A DNA stretch of 64,000 nucleotides from Aureliella helgolandensis (GCF_007752135.1 NZ_CP036298.1:7308501-7372500); one strand, 5' to 3'. Counted from the first letter of the stretch, positions 1 to 9,336 are shown. Made by a program: numbers and translations. Notes: generated by a model from the sequence alone, not told the origin.

Positions 1-422
1 TGAGCTCCGCGAGAAGTCAGCGAACTAACCAAATCAAAGAGAGAGGTTGGAGTTCCGGCTGTGAACGTATCCAGCGACACTCCTCCAGCGGTGAACCCAC
101 TTCCGCTCAATGCGGCGTTAGCGGCCGAACCGATCGATCCGGAAGCTGCTGCGAGCGACGCGGTCGAAACAGTCAGACTGTCGATGCCGGACAGCGTGTT
201 GGACTGCTGAGTTACCTGATACAGGTAAGCGTAATCGCCATCAGCCAAGCCGATTCCCATGTCATCCCCAGCAGTGCCCTTATAGACAGCTGTGCCGAGA
301 GTGAAATCAAAGGTCCCGTCATTGAGCGACTGGGACGAATAGGCAGTCACAAAACCAGCTTGAGCTGGGGCGGCGATGCAGCAAGCTGCCAAGGCCAAAA
401 CACTAAACAAAACTTTTTTCAT
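1..422 (-). CDS. Exported protein, N-terminal part only (possible PEP-CTERM protein)
   Basis: Only the first 140 or so residues lie in the window; the frame stays open to the left edge. The ATG at 422 has GGAG six bases upstream on the minus strand. The protein starts MKKVLFSVLALAAC and has a clear Sec signal peptide: two lysines, a hydrophobic core and an A-Q-A|G cleavage site near residue 23. The visible mature part is rich in Ser, Thr, Gly and Ala, as in secreted beta-rich proteins, and has no enzyme motif I recognise. The C-terminus is missing, so a PEP-CTERM tail is inferred only from the other exported proteins in the window. Confident as a gene, weak on function. Confidence 0.75.
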   Translation of the reverse strand, partial: MKKVLFSVLALAACCIAAPAQAGFVTAYSSQSLNDGTFDFTLGTAVYKGTAGDDMGIGLADGDYAYLYQVTQQSNTLSGIDSLTVSTASLAAASGSIGSAANAALSGSGFTAGGVSLDTFTAGTPTSLFDLVSSLTSRGA

Positions 423-945
423 AGGACGCTCCGGTGTTGAACAAAGAGAAACATGTAGGGGCAAATGGCCGACATCAGATTGGTATGTTAAATGGTGACG
501 ATTATAAGTCAAGAGAAACGTTTCCCTACTTTGACCGGTCCCCCAACGCTTGCAATGCGGGAGGTATGGATAAAAGGGGTAATATGACTAAAGGCAGAAA
601 TGACGACGACTGCACCAAGGATGCAAGGACGGCCACTGACCGCCAACGCCGTGTCTTTAGACCCCATAACACGCCCCAGTGGCCCAAAGAACTACTGTGC
701 AGAAGCCTCCGATCTGCCATTGCCAGGGGGCCTAAAATAGCGATTTTTCTTCATAGGAAATTTAAATTTTGTTCGGTCTTGATGCTACCGAATGTTTATG
801 CAGTCACATTTTGCGACCAGCAACTCCACGCGTCTGGAGCCCCAACAACCAGGGGCAAGCTTCAAGCGTAACCCCGCCAGAATCCAATGCTCATCTGCCC
901 CGAAATTAACCGCTCAGTAGCCGAGCCTCAATCGCCCTAGCACAA
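423..945. other. Intergenic stretch, nothing recognised
   Basis: Upstream region of the exported-protein gene. Open frames here are short, have no family resemblance and no ribosome binding site. A 10-bp palindrome, GAAACGTTTC, lies near 518-527 about 95 bases upstream of the start codon. It could be an operator but is short enough to be chance. Confidence 0.4.
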
Positions 946-1597
946 GCGATGACGAGTCATTGCGCTCCATATGGACTGCTGCGACTTGTCGTAGCTTTCT
1001 TGCCCGGCAACCCAAAGATTCGCCAGCAGGCGTAAACACTACCCCAGGGAGGGAATCGCTTGAACAGCCTCCCGCTGCGCGAGCAAGGAAAGGTGGTTTC
1101 CGCCACACGAGATTCAGGAGCTCCAGCTCGCCGCGAAAGCACAAACCGTTCTTAGCTCAACGAGCCGGAAGGACTTGGATTGCACGGAGTCAACCGGTCG
1201 GTGGCTTAACGACGCACCTCCCAGTAGTCACTCCAAAGCGATGACGAGGCATTGCGCTCCATATGGACTGCTACGACTCGTCGTAGCTTTCCTGCCCGGC
1301 AACCAAAAGACTCGCCAGCAGGCGTAAACACTACCCCAGGGAGGGGATCGCTTGAACAGCCTCCCGCTGCGCGAGCAAGGAACGGTGGTTTCCACCACAC
1401 GAGATTCAAGAGCCCTATCTCGCCTTGAAAATCACAAACCGTTCTTAACTCAACAAGCCGGAAGGACTCGGATTGCATAGAGTAAACTGGTCGGTGGCTT
1501 AGCGACTTAGCTCCCAGCAGGTACTCCAAAGCGATGACGAGTCACCGCACTCCATAGGGACTGCTACTACTCGTCGTAGCTTTCTTGCCCGGCAACC
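946..1597 (+). repeat. Triple-hairpin repeat (family A), copies 1-3, with tandem 290-bp units
   Basis: Three copies of a ~67-bp element lie at 946-1012, 1238-1304 and 1531-1597. Each has three consecutive palindromes: GCGATGACGAGTCATCGC or a close variant, a CCATATGG-centred hairpin, and GCTGCGACTTGTCGTAGC or a variant, followed by TTTCTTGCCCGGCAACC. The copies are 290 bases apart. The DNA between them is itself repeated (1013-1237 and 1305-1530 are alike), so 946-1530 is a tandem duplication of a 290-bp unit. No protein is encoded. Confidence 0.85.
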
Positions 1598-1752
1598 AGA
1601 CGCCCCCCATCGGCCCGGGTCCTGCCTAGAGAGAGGAGACCTTCATAAATCACCCGCGAGCAACCGCTCAGCGCAGTCCCCCCCACCGAGCCTGACGAAA
1701 AATCCACCCAAATAGGCCGTTTGGACGCTGTAATGAAATCGATACGACACGA

Positions 1753-1792
1753 TTTACTCTCTCCCTCTCCCCAAGTGCTTCAGGGGAGAGGT
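1753..1792. repeat. CCTCTCCCC hairpin repeat (family H)
   Basis: The arms CCTCTCCCC and GGGGAGAGG are separated by about ten bases. A related copy lies near 63447-63492. Hairpins of this wording are common dispersed repeats in bacterial genomes. It has no T-run and is far from any gene end, so I do not call it a terminator. Confidence 0.6.
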
Positions 1793-1889
1793 CCGGAGTA
1801 CCAGGACGAAGGGGAGCAGGTTCCGGTTGGGGGATCTGCAAGGTAATAGCCTTATTGAAGGTCCGGTTCGTGTATGTGGGGGCACTAGG

Positions 1890-2580
1890 GGTGCGCTGTG
1901 GTTGCCGACGCCCATCGGACTTTTCAGAAAGTTGGCATGCGGGAGTTAGCTAGTCACTTCCCAACTGGCCGACTTCTGTATTTTTCTGTCTCCAGCTTTC
2001 TGTCTATATCCTCTTTCCTTTGCGTCTTAGCGGCTTTGCGCGCAACCCGTCTACCTTTTCAGTTCTCGCGCAAAGACGCTAAGCCGCAAAGAAGGGCACG
2101 GCCCTGGAGACATGCAACCGGTGCGGTGGAGTTGCTGGCACCTATCGAACGTTGACACCGAAATGGATCCAGGAAGATACGACACCAGTAAGACAGCACT
2201 TCCCAACTGGCCGACTTCTGTATTTTTCTGTCTCCGTCTTTCTGCCTATTCCTCTTTCCTTTGCGTCTTAGCGGCTTTGCGCGCAACCCGTCTACCGTTT
2301 CAGTTCTCGCGCAAAGACGCTAAGCCGCAAAGAAGAGCACAGCCCTGGAGACATGCAACCGGTGCGGTGGAGTTGCTGGCACCTACCGAACGTTGATACC
2401 GAAATGGATGCAGGAAGATGGGACACCAGTAAGGCAGCACTTCCGAACTGGCCGGCTTCTGTATTTTTCTGTCTCCATCTTTCTGTCTATATCCTCTTTC
2501 CTTTGCGTCTTAGCTGCTTTGCGCGCAACCCGTCTGCCGTTTCAGTTCTCGCGCAAAGACGCTAAGCCGCAAAGAAGGGA
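1890..2580. repeat. Three tandem ~242-bp units with a 74-bp inverted repeat (family C, block 1)
   Basis: Each unit holds an imperfect inverted repeat beginning CTTTGCGTCTTAGCGG and ending GACGCTAAGCCGCAAAG. These lie at 2018-2091, 2259-2332 and 2501-2574, so the period is 241-242 bases. The arms are about 28 bp with a few mismatches, around a ~17-base loop. The DNA between the hairpins is nearly identical from unit to unit (for example TTTTTCTGTCTCC just before each one). Open frames through this block only translate the repeat. Confidence 0.85.
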
Positions 2581-2583
2581 TAA

Positions 2584-2693
2584 GGACCGTCGGAACAATT
2601 AATGGCGGATAGTCGCCGAACCGCTCCGCCGGTTCGTTCGGGAAAATGCCGATCGGCGGAGCGATCTGGCGACACTCATTGTACCGACGGTCC
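2584..2693. mobile_element. 110-bp MITE-like palindromic element
   Basis: The left end GGACCGTCGGAACAAT matches the reverse complement of the right end ATTGTACCGACGGTCC with one mismatch. The similarity continues inward (TAGTCGCC against TGTCGCC, then CGCTCCGCCG in both arms), so nearly the whole element folds into one imperfect hairpin. It is flanked on both sides by TAA, which may be a short target-site duplication. It lies ten bases after the family C block. It is too small to encode a transposase and would need one in trans. Confidence 0.65.
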
Positions 2694-3212
2694 TAAGTTC
2701 GACTTCCATTTTATTGCACACTAACCGCAGTTGGTCGGGCAAGGCGCCGCCTCGTTCATGGTGCCCCTATTCATATTCAGCACACCAACTTGCATTGAAT
2801 CTCTGTCGAAAAGATTCGCAACCTGAGGGTTAGGCATCAAGCTCGTGGAACTCGGTTTCGCCTCCCCAGGCTTTATGCAATCGCCATGCCGTAGCTGGCG
2901 GGGCTGGAGAAATAGTCCCCCTGTGGACGGCGGACGAGTTCGAGTTCGCATAGGAATAAGAGTACGAACCCTTGATTTCCTTGGCTTTGACGCATGGATG
3001 CGTGGGTAAACCTAAAGACACGGTCCGGGGGGCCATGCTACTTTTCCTTTCGACGGGGAAGCTACCAAGCATGCTCCCGCCGGGATATACCCGGAACGGA
3101 AAGCCACGCATCCGATGTAGTGTCTGCCATACTGCCCAGAGAGACGATCCCCTTTCGCCCAAGAGCAACCGCTCGGTGGGATAACCGCAACCGCCCAGAC
3201 AACAACCACAAA
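2694..3212. repeat. Repeat-derived intergenic DNA: degenerate hexamers and palindrome family B
   Basis: 2694-2930 shows nothing recognisable. At 2935-2963 there is a degenerate run of CGAGTT-type hexamers (family F). It is followed by TTGATTTCCTTGG, a phrase also seen near 9879, 50310 and 50711, and by the GC-rich palindrome family B (CACGGTCC..GGCCATGCTA) at 3019-3040. GCAACCGCTCGGTGGG at 3166-3181 precedes the next family A copy, as it also does near 39524 and 41744. Confidence 0.6.
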
Positions 3213-4403
3213 GCGATGACAAGTCATCGCACTCCATATGGACTGCTGCGACTCGTCGTAGCTTTCTTGCCCGGCAACGGGTTGATTCGGCGGTCAGGAT
3301 AGAGGCGGCTGCAGAGGGGAATAGGGCTTGGGTTATGTTGGGTCAACCGGTCGGTGGGTTAGCGACTCAGCTTCAAGCAGTCACCCCAAAGCGATGACGA
3401 GTCATCGCACTCCATAGGGACTGCTGCGACTCGTCGCAGCTTTCTTGCCCGGCAACCAAGAGACTCGCCAGTAGGCGCAAACACGCCCCAGGGAGGGGAG
3501 CGTTTGAACAGCTCCCGCTGCGTGAGCAAGGAAAGGTGGTTTCCGCCACACAAGATTCAGGGGCCCCAGCTCGCCGTGAAAGCACAAACCGTTCTCAACT
3601 CAACGAGCCGGAAGAAGCTTAGATTGCATAGAGTCAACCGGTCGGTGGCTTAACGACTCAGCTGCCGTCAGGCACTCCAAAGCGATGACGAGTCACCGCA
3701 GTCCATATGGAGTGCTACGACTTGTCGTAGCTTTCTTGCCCGGCAACCGGAAGCTTTCTCCAATGGCGGGAACATGCAGAGCACCCAAGCTAGCTGCCAA
3801 CCTCCGGTAGATTTCAGGCCTCCCTCCCTCTTGTAGCATGGTCCCCCGGACCGTGTCCTCCCCGGGGCCGTGGCCTCAAACACTCCACTATTCCATGCCC
3901 CCCTAGGAAATCAATGGTGCGCAATCGGAAAATTTCGAGCACGAGCACGAGTAGGAGATGCACTTTGGGACACGGCCCACAAACTTTTTCCAGTGGCGAC
4001 GGACGTGAGGCACCAAGGAAAAGCCGCTATTGAACCCAGTCAAACGTTCGGTGGAATACCCACTCCCCGCCCAAACACCCACTCCAAAGCGATGACGAGT
4101 CATCGCACTCCATATGGACTGCTGCGACTTGTCGTAGCTTTCTTGCCCGGCAACCAGGAGACTCGCCAGTAGGCGCAAACACGCCCCAGGGAGGGGAGCG
4201 TTTGAACAGCTCCCGCTGCGTGAGCAAGGAAAGGTGGTTTCCGCCACACAAGATTCAGGGGCCCCAGCTCGCCGTGAAAGCACAAACCGTTCTCAACTCA
4301 ACGAGCCGGAAGAAGCTTAGATTGCATAGAGACAACCGGTCGGTGGCCTAACGACTCTGCTGCCGGCAGACACTCCAAAGCGATGACGAGTCATCGCACT
4401 CCA
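3213..4403 (+). repeat. Triple-hairpin repeat (family A), copies 4-8, with two more 290-bp units
   Basis: Copies lie at 3213-3279, 3391-3457, 3682-3748, 4089-4155, and truncated at 4380-4403. The 290-bp unit seen at 946-1530 recurs at 3391-3681 and 4089-4379; these two are almost identical. Between them lie a family B palindrome (3834-3855) and a short hexamer run CGAGCA/CGAGTA (3937-3957). Copy 8 keeps only the first palindrome and stops eight bases before the 3' end of the EpsI-like gene. This stretch completes about 4 kb without a supportable gene. Confidence 0.85.
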
Positions 4404-4410
4404 CAGCCCC

Positions 4411-5079
4411 CTATGGCTGATGCTTGCTGGCCGTGGCCCACATCTCTTGGTTGAGCAAATCGGCGAATTCCTGCATCGGTCGCTCCGCGGTTTCCAGGGA
4501 ACTAAATCGCCCCTGCAGCAAAACCTTGATGGTGCAGGGCCAAGTCTTCTCTCCCCATAGCCGATAGAACATCGCCCGTGCCTCCTCGGGACTATGGAAG
4601 CGATCCTCGCCCATCTGGTACCAATGGCAGGTCACCACCGTTTCATCCTTGCGTTGGAATTGGATCAACTCAACGGGCATCTCCATTTCCGATTCGGGTT
4701 CCGCAGCGGTTTGCCGGCTACGCCGCGACATGACTTCCCAACCAGCGGCTGGGTAACAGACCTGAGGGTGGTGCGGGGTCGACTCCCCCACTTCACTGGC
4801 GCGCGACCAAATGGCGATATGCACACCAATCTCGCGACCTAAAGAATCGCGATAGATGCGATTGATGAAGGAGTCCGCGTGCAAGACGCGGATTGTGTCA
4901 TCGCGAATCTCCACCTCTTCTCCCACCCACTCTCCCAGCTTGAGCGGAATCTGTGAGGGATCGATCGGTGGCGACTCCACCGTGAAATCGTAGCCCGATT
5001 GCACGTAGCTGACCGTTCCCCAGGTAATCGCCAAGCAAGCGATCATAACCGTCGCCCGCGCGCTGAACGTATTCATCAT
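4411..5079 (-). CDS. EpsI-like exosortase-associated protein (DUF3485)
   Basis: 222 residues. EpsI-type proteins accompany or are fused to exosortases and are needed for matrix-polysaccharide/PEP-CTERM systems; their exact reaction is not settled. The N-terminus has one hydrophobic segment (about residues 8-25), so the rest should lie outside the cytoplasmic membrane. The family signature PHHPQVCYPAAGW is at 102-114, with Cys108. LKLGEWVG (47-54) is typical of the start of DUF3485. Two adjacent ATG codons give two possible starts; I keep the first. It is last in a minus-strand series after the exosortase and the tyrosine autokinase, 327 bases behind the latter, and that gap is filled with a repeat element. 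In many other loci the EpsI part is fused to the exosortase C-terminus; here the two are apart. Confidence 0.87.
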   Translation of the reverse strand: MMNTFSARATVMIACLAITWGTVSYVQSGYDFTVESPPIDPSQIPLKLGEWVGEEVEIRDDTIRVLHADSFINRIYRDSLGREIGVHIAIWSRASEVGESTPHHPQVCYPAAGWEVMSRRSRQTAAEPESEMEMPVELIQFQRKDETVVTCHWYQMGEDRFHSPEEARAMFYRLWGEKTWPCTIKVLLQGRFSSLETAERPMQEFADLLNQEMWATASKHQP

Positions 5080-5406
5080 CTTAAAAGTCTCTGTCTCAAG
5101 GATTCTCTAACGACGCTCGTTAACCCGCTCGGCACCGCATCACCACGGACGCCCGTTTAACAGGCCGTTGATTTAATAGCATCGATAACTTTGACGTACT
5201 GGCAGTGCCCCAACTGACCTGTAGCGGCAACCACCTTTCCTTGCTCACGGGGCTGTTGATTTAATAGCAATTTGAATTTTAACGCGGAGGTTGCGTCCCA
5301 AACTGCCATGTAGCGGCAACTATCGTTCCTAGCTCACGCAGCGGGTTACTATTTGAACAAGCCGCTCAGCGAAAGTTAAATCTCTACCGAGGGGGGGGGC
5401 CGCAAC
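5080..5406. mobile_element. 115-bp element with inverted ends (family D), copy 1, plus a partial copy
   Basis: The element at 5250-5364 starts GGGCTGTTGATTTAATAGC and ends GGTTACTATTTGAACAAGCC. The ends are inverted relative to each other, with mismatches in this copy. The middle contains ATTTTAACGCGGAGGTTGCG, also present in the copies near 8173 and 63819. A degraded partial copy (about 5160-5249) lies directly before it and ends in the same TTGCTCAC phrase into which the full copy seems to be joined. No gene. Confidence 0.7.
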
Positions 5407-7758
5407 TCAATTCTCGATCAACTTAGGCTTCCGCTCCACACTCCGATTTTGGTAGGCGTAGTAGCCTTGATAGCCCGTCGAACGACCGCCAATGACTACC
5501 GTTCCCAAGACAGCAATCCCGTACGATTTGAGCAGGTCGCATGCCCTAGCCGCGTTGGGCAGACGCGATCGATCCCGCACCAACGTGAAGATCACGCCAT
5601 CGGTATATTTACCAATTACGCGCGCATCGATCACAGGCAATACGGGAGGGGTGTCGATGATCACTAAATCGTAGTGGGATCGCAATTTATTGAGCAATGC
5701 CGCCAGACTCCCGTCCGATTCGCACTCCGTCACCGAACACAATTCGCCACCCGCCGTAATCACATGCAGATTGCGGGTGGTAGTCTCCTGGATCGCATGG
5801 GTCAGTTTCGTGGAACCGTGCAACAGCTCCGATACCCCAGGTCCTTCACTCAGCTCCAAATAACTGTGCAGCGAGGGCCGGCGCAGATCAAAATCGACCA
5901 ACAACACCCGTTTGCCAGACTTGGCCAGACTGCGTGACAATTGGCAGGAAATCGTCGATTTCCCTTCGCCTGCCAAGGCGCTTGAGACCATAAACACCTG
6001 GCGTTTCTCCACAGCCGCGCGGTGCAGCACCATGGCGGCTACCGAATCAATGGCTTCAGCTAACTCAACCGCTCGCTGATAATCCCGTCCCTTCTTGGCT
6101 TGGCCTGGAGAGACCAACGGATCGCGATCGACCATGGGAACCGTACCAAAGGTCGACAGCGAGAGCGAATGGCTGACCCCCTCCAAATTGTCTACCTTGC
6201 GGCGTGTCAGATCCCAGCCAACCAGCAGCACCAACGGCAACAGTAACCCTAGCCCCCCCCCGGCGCCCGCCACGGCAAATCGTTTCTTGAGATCCGGTGC
6301 GATCGCGCGATCGGCAGAACTGAGTAATTTGATACGAGAAGCGGTTTTGAGCTCGATGCTGGTTCGCTCGATCTCGCCCCCTACATGTTGCAGAACATCC
6401 TCCAGTCCTGCAATTTCCGCCCTCATCAATTCGACGTCAATCGACGATTGCCCCAGCTTGCGAGTTTCGTCTGACAAGACATCGACTTTCTCTTGCAGCA
6501 ACGCTTCTTGCTGCTTCAAGACTTCGATGTGCGAAGCCCGGCTGATGAGATCTTGCTGAGTGAGTGCGCCCAACGGAGTTCGGTTAGTGGCAGACTGTTG
6601 CTGCCCCAGTGGAAGCATAGACTCTGCGTTCGTCTTGGCGAGCGATTCCAGTGCAGCCTCCCGGGCATACTCCCGTCGTTTGTCCAGCAACTCTTGCCGC
6701 GCTTCCAGCTCGACAGTCAGGGCTCGGGCACTGGGGTGGCCGGGGCCGACCGAAGCTCGCATGACTGTCAATTGCGATTGGATACGAGCAATATCATCCT
6801 CCAGCCGCAATACGTCAGGGGTTCTCAGCAGCGATTCGGAAACGTCAGATTGAGGCTCACGTGCGGCAACCAGCCCGCCTTCCTCCGATTGCGAGTCGGC
6901 CGCCAATTCAGCAGCTTGGGTCCTTAAACGCTGGTCAAACTCTGAAGCCAGTTTCATTTCTCCTTCGGCCTGCATCAAGGCAAACTGAATCGTACTCAGC
7001 TTCTCTTGCATCAGACCGTACTGCTGCAATGCATTCTGCTGGGCCACGGTCAGGGATTCCGCGTCTCCCGTACCTAAAAGTGTAGCCAAGGATTTCAATT
7101 CAGCCCGCTTTATACGAACCTTGCTCTCCGCTTCCGCATGAACTATTTCCAGGCTTTCCAATCGCTGGCGTCGCTGGCTGCGTTCGTTCCCCACCACCTC
7201 CTTCATATAGGCGTCTACCACCCCATTCACAATTTTTACGCAATCGGCGGGAGACTGGGTTTCCAAAGTAACTTGCATAACCTCACCATCCCCTGGAAAA
7301 GTGACTTCCAGCTTTTCCTGCAACCAGGAAACAGGATCATCATGTTGCGCGATGATCGGCAGGGAGGACAATTCACCGTCACGCAGCGCCGCATTCAGCA
7401 CGAAGGGAGTCAGCATTATTTGCTGCTGCGTGCTCTTATACAACTTGAATCCCGATACGCCACCTCCAGCCTGATCGACCGTCTCAAACAACAGCGGACG
7501 ATTGTCAGAATCGATCCGCAAGTAGGCCGAGGCCGCATATTTTGGCACCATGGCCAGCCACCCAGCGACGGCCCCAGCAACTCCTAGCAAGACCCCTAGC
7601 GGCAGACCTATCCACCACCAACGTCGCAAGGAGCCTAGAGCTGCGGACAAATTGGGACCACTTGGTTCAGGCCCCCCTTTAACGGGTCGGGCTACGACGA
7701 TTTGCTGTTGTGCGTTTGTTCGCTGGCCGTTCGTCCCGTTGACTCTGTCTGTAACCAT
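5407..7758 (-). CDS. Wzz/GumC-type chain-length regulator fused to a BY-kinase (tyrosine autokinase)
   Basis: About 783 residues. It is predicted to sit in the inner membrane and control polysaccharide chain length and export through ATP-driven tyrosine autophosphorylation. The order is a short cytoplasmic N-terminus, a first membrane helix (around residue 50), a long periplasmic region with coiled-coil character, a second helix before the basic DLTRRK stretch, then a kinase domain. The kinase has Walker A in ALAGEGKST (around 590-600), an A' motif in LLVDFDLRRP, and Walker B in VIIDTPPVL (around 700). The C-terminus has a tyrosine cluster (GYQGYYAYQNRS), the normal autophosphorylation tail. 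The frame extends to a GTG at 7839; neither start has a good ribosome binding site, and I prefer the ATG at 7758. It lies between the exosortase and the EpsI-like gene, as usual in exosortase-linked loci. Confidence 0.9.
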   Translation of the reverse strand: MVTDRVNGTNGQRTNAQQQIVVARPVKGGPEPSGPNLSAALGSLRRWWWIGLPLGVLLGVAGAVAGWLAMVPKYAASAYLRIDSDNRPLLFETVDQAGGGVSGFKLYKSTQQQIMLTPFVLNAALRDGELSSLPIIAQHDDPVSWLQEKLEVTFPGDGEVMQVTLETQSPADCVKIVNGVVDAYMKEVVGNERSQRRQRLESLEIVHAEAESKVRIKRAELKSLATLLGTGDAESLTVAQQNALQQYGLMQEKLSTIQFALMQAEGEMKLASEFDQRLRTQAAELAADSQSEEGGLVAAREPQSDVSESLLRTPDVLRLEDDIARIQSQLTVMRASVGPGHPSARALTVELEARQELLDKRREYAREAALESLAKTNAESMLPLGQQQSATNRTPLGALTQQDLISRASHIEVLKQQEALLQEKVDVLSDETRKLGQSSIDVELMRAEIAGLEDVLQHVGGEIERTSIELKTASRIKLLSSADRAIAPDLKKRFAVAGAGGGLGLLLPLVLLVGWDLTRRKVDNLEGVSHSLSLSTFGTVPMVDRDPLVSPGQAKKGRDYQRAVELAEAIDSVAAMVLHRAAVEKRQVFMVSSALAGEGKSTISCQLSRSLAKSGKRVLLVDFDLRRPSLHSYLELSEGPGVSELLHGSTKLTHAIQETTTRNLHVITAGGELCSVTECESDGSLAALLNKLRSHYDLVIIDTPPVLPVIDARVIGKYTDGVIFTLVRDRSRLPNAARACDLLKSYGIAVLGTVVIGGRSTGYQGYYAYQNRSVERKPKLIEN

Positions 7759-8409
7759 TGCAACTTGTTTTTCACTGAGGAATTCTGAAGTTAATTTAAA
7801 TCCTTCGCTCGGCTTGAGCGAGCGAAGGACGCTAGCCACCGGCTTTATCTTTTGTCTCTCGGTCCCAGGCGGTGCCTGGGCTGTGCAAACAAGGGCAGTT
7901 GAAATCTGTTGCTGCCTCTCACATTACCCTGGAGTATCTACAGCGCAACCGTAGCATGGCCCCCCGGCCGTGTTTGCCACTCATTCGCAACTCTATCGCA
8001 TGTGCAGGCACAGCCCAAATACCCTCCCCCCAACGGCCCCCCATTCGGTCGCCCCTCGCGGCTTACTTGTTTGTCGCATGTTCTGTTATTTCGCAAAGGT
8101 CTCGCCACGGTTGGCGTTATATCAACGTTTCCCTGCTCACCGGCATGTTGAAATAGTAACCCGCCGCGTAACGGGCTGTCGATTTAATAGCAATTTGAAT
8201 TCTAACGCGGAGGTTGCGTCCCATACTGCCTTGCAGCGGCAACTATCTTTCCTTGCTCACGCAGCGGGTTACTATTTCGACAGCCCGGTAAGTAAGGACG
8301 AGTGGTTGTTGCTACGGGTCAATTAGGAAAACTATACTGCTCAGTAAAACCAAAATCGTGCTTAAATCAACAGCCCGTCACACGGCGGACTGCAATTTCG
8401 GCAAGGCCG
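7759..8409. mobile_element. Intergenic repeats: family B palindrome and 115-bp element (family D), copy 2
   Basis: 7952-7972 is a family B palindrome (TAGCATGGCCCCCCGGCCGTG). A partial inverted family D end lies at about 8139-8166. The complete family D copy is at 8173-8287; its ends are GGGCTGTCGA and TCGACAGCCC, a perfect 10-bp inverted match. Another loose end (ATCAACAGCCCG) is at 8348-8359. No open frame here has support. The block separates the exosortase from the kinase. Confidence 0.7.
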
Positions 8410-9336
8410 CTATCGCGCCGCCGCCGATCCCAATTGAGATCGGTGCCCGTCGTCAATAATCAATCGTTCCAGGATGGCCAACCCGCCCAAGAGGATCGCA
8501 AATCCCATCGGCATCATGACCCAGCCCGCCACATCGTGAAATATCTTCTCGGCAGTTTCCGCGCCGAAGTGCTCATACGCCAAACCGGTAGCGACGATTC
8601 GAATGCAGTTGACCGCGATTGCAATGGGTACTGCAGCCATGCCAATCGCGAGTTTTTCGATCAGACTACGATCAATGACCAAGCACGCGCCGACCGTTAG
8701 AGCAAAAAATGCATACAGCATTCTCAGGCCGCTGCAGGCTTCCGCCACGCCGATCTCTCCGTTGGAGAGTGAGATAATGTTCCCATCCGCGATGGCTGGT
8801 ACCCCTGCCGTCTGCAAGAAGAAGGTACTAATGCTCGTAGCCACCGCCTGCAATCCCCCGCTCATGCGACCCGCTAAGAATCCAGGCAGCGGAACGGTAA
8901 AGACCAAGAACAGCAGCGCCGGGAGTGCCCAGAGCATCGCGCGGCGCCCTAGCAAAATCCCCAGTGCCCCTAGCAAAAACGGTATGAGTGACAGTGCCTC
9001 AAAGGTCAAGACTCGCATGTAGATGCCGACCAACCGCAGCAACAGCCCCGCCACCAGCAGCGCTACGCCCCACCACAGACCATCGGAAATCAATGGGCTC
9101 CCAGAATCCGAAAGCGAGGCCAACTTCTTTCTGCCGGCCCAAAGTAGATAAAGCGAGAAGAGCACCACCAACCAACCATGCGAGTAGTCGGGATTGGTTT
9201 GCCAAGTCCGCGCCAGCCATCCAAAAATATCGGCATACATCCAGCCACAAAAGGCGACCACAATCAGGACCAGCCACCACGACTTATTGGTGGATGACGC
9301 GACTGCAGCGGGTTGGGATGGGTTTGAATCAGTCAT
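8410..9336 (-). CDS. Exosortase (membrane cysteine transpeptidase for PEP-CTERM proteins)
   Basis: 308 residues with about eight membrane helices. Exosortases recognise PEP-CTERM tails, cleave near the PEP motif and hand the exported protein on to the cell surface or matrix. The family's catalytic residues are all visible: Cys201 in VAEACSGLRM, Arg246 in VNCIRIV and His267 in FHDVAGW. The N-terminal region has the usual NPDYSHGWLV loop (48-57). Unlike many exosortases it has no C-terminal EpsI domain, but a separate EpsI-like gene follows two positions downstream. The ATG at 9336 has only a weak upstream purine run. At least five PEP-CTERM proteins are encoded within 55 kb on either side, at 11062, 21088, 38791, 40400 and 62243, and are its likely substrates. 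Confidence 0.95.
   Translation of the reverse strand: MTDSNPSQPAAVASSTNKSWWLVLIVVAFCGWMYADIFGWLARTWQTNPDYSHGWLVVLFSLYLLWAGRKKLASLSDSGSPLISDGLWWGVALLVAGLLLRLVGIYMRVLTFEALSLIPFLLGALGILLGRRAMLWALPALLFLVFTVPLPGFLAGRMSGGLQAVATSISTFFLQTAGVPAIADGNIISLSNGEIGVAEACSGLRMLYAFFALTVGACLVIDRSLIEKLAIGMAAVPIAIAVNCIRIVATGLAYEHFGAETAEKIFHDVAGWVMMPMGFAILLGGLAILERLIIDDGHRSQLGSAAAR

Noticed and set aside
434-871. 145-residue frame divergent from the exported-protein gene
   Set aside because: No ribosome binding site, no signal or family motif, composition unlike neighbouring genes.
914-4285. Small proteins with a shared MECDDSSSLW-type sequence
   Set aside because: The likeness comes from the family A hairpin repeat being read in the same frame at many places; the frames lack starts and differ outside the repeat.
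5160-5364. Insertion sequence in the gap before the EpsI-like gene
   Set aside because: Inverted ends are present, but the element is about 115 bp and codes for no transposase, so only a non-autonomous element can be claimed.
6095-7954. Plus-strand frames of 100-154 residues opposite the tyrosine-kinase gene
   Set aside because: Shadows of a gene with clear domains; same situation opposite the flippase, sugar-transferase and priA genes.
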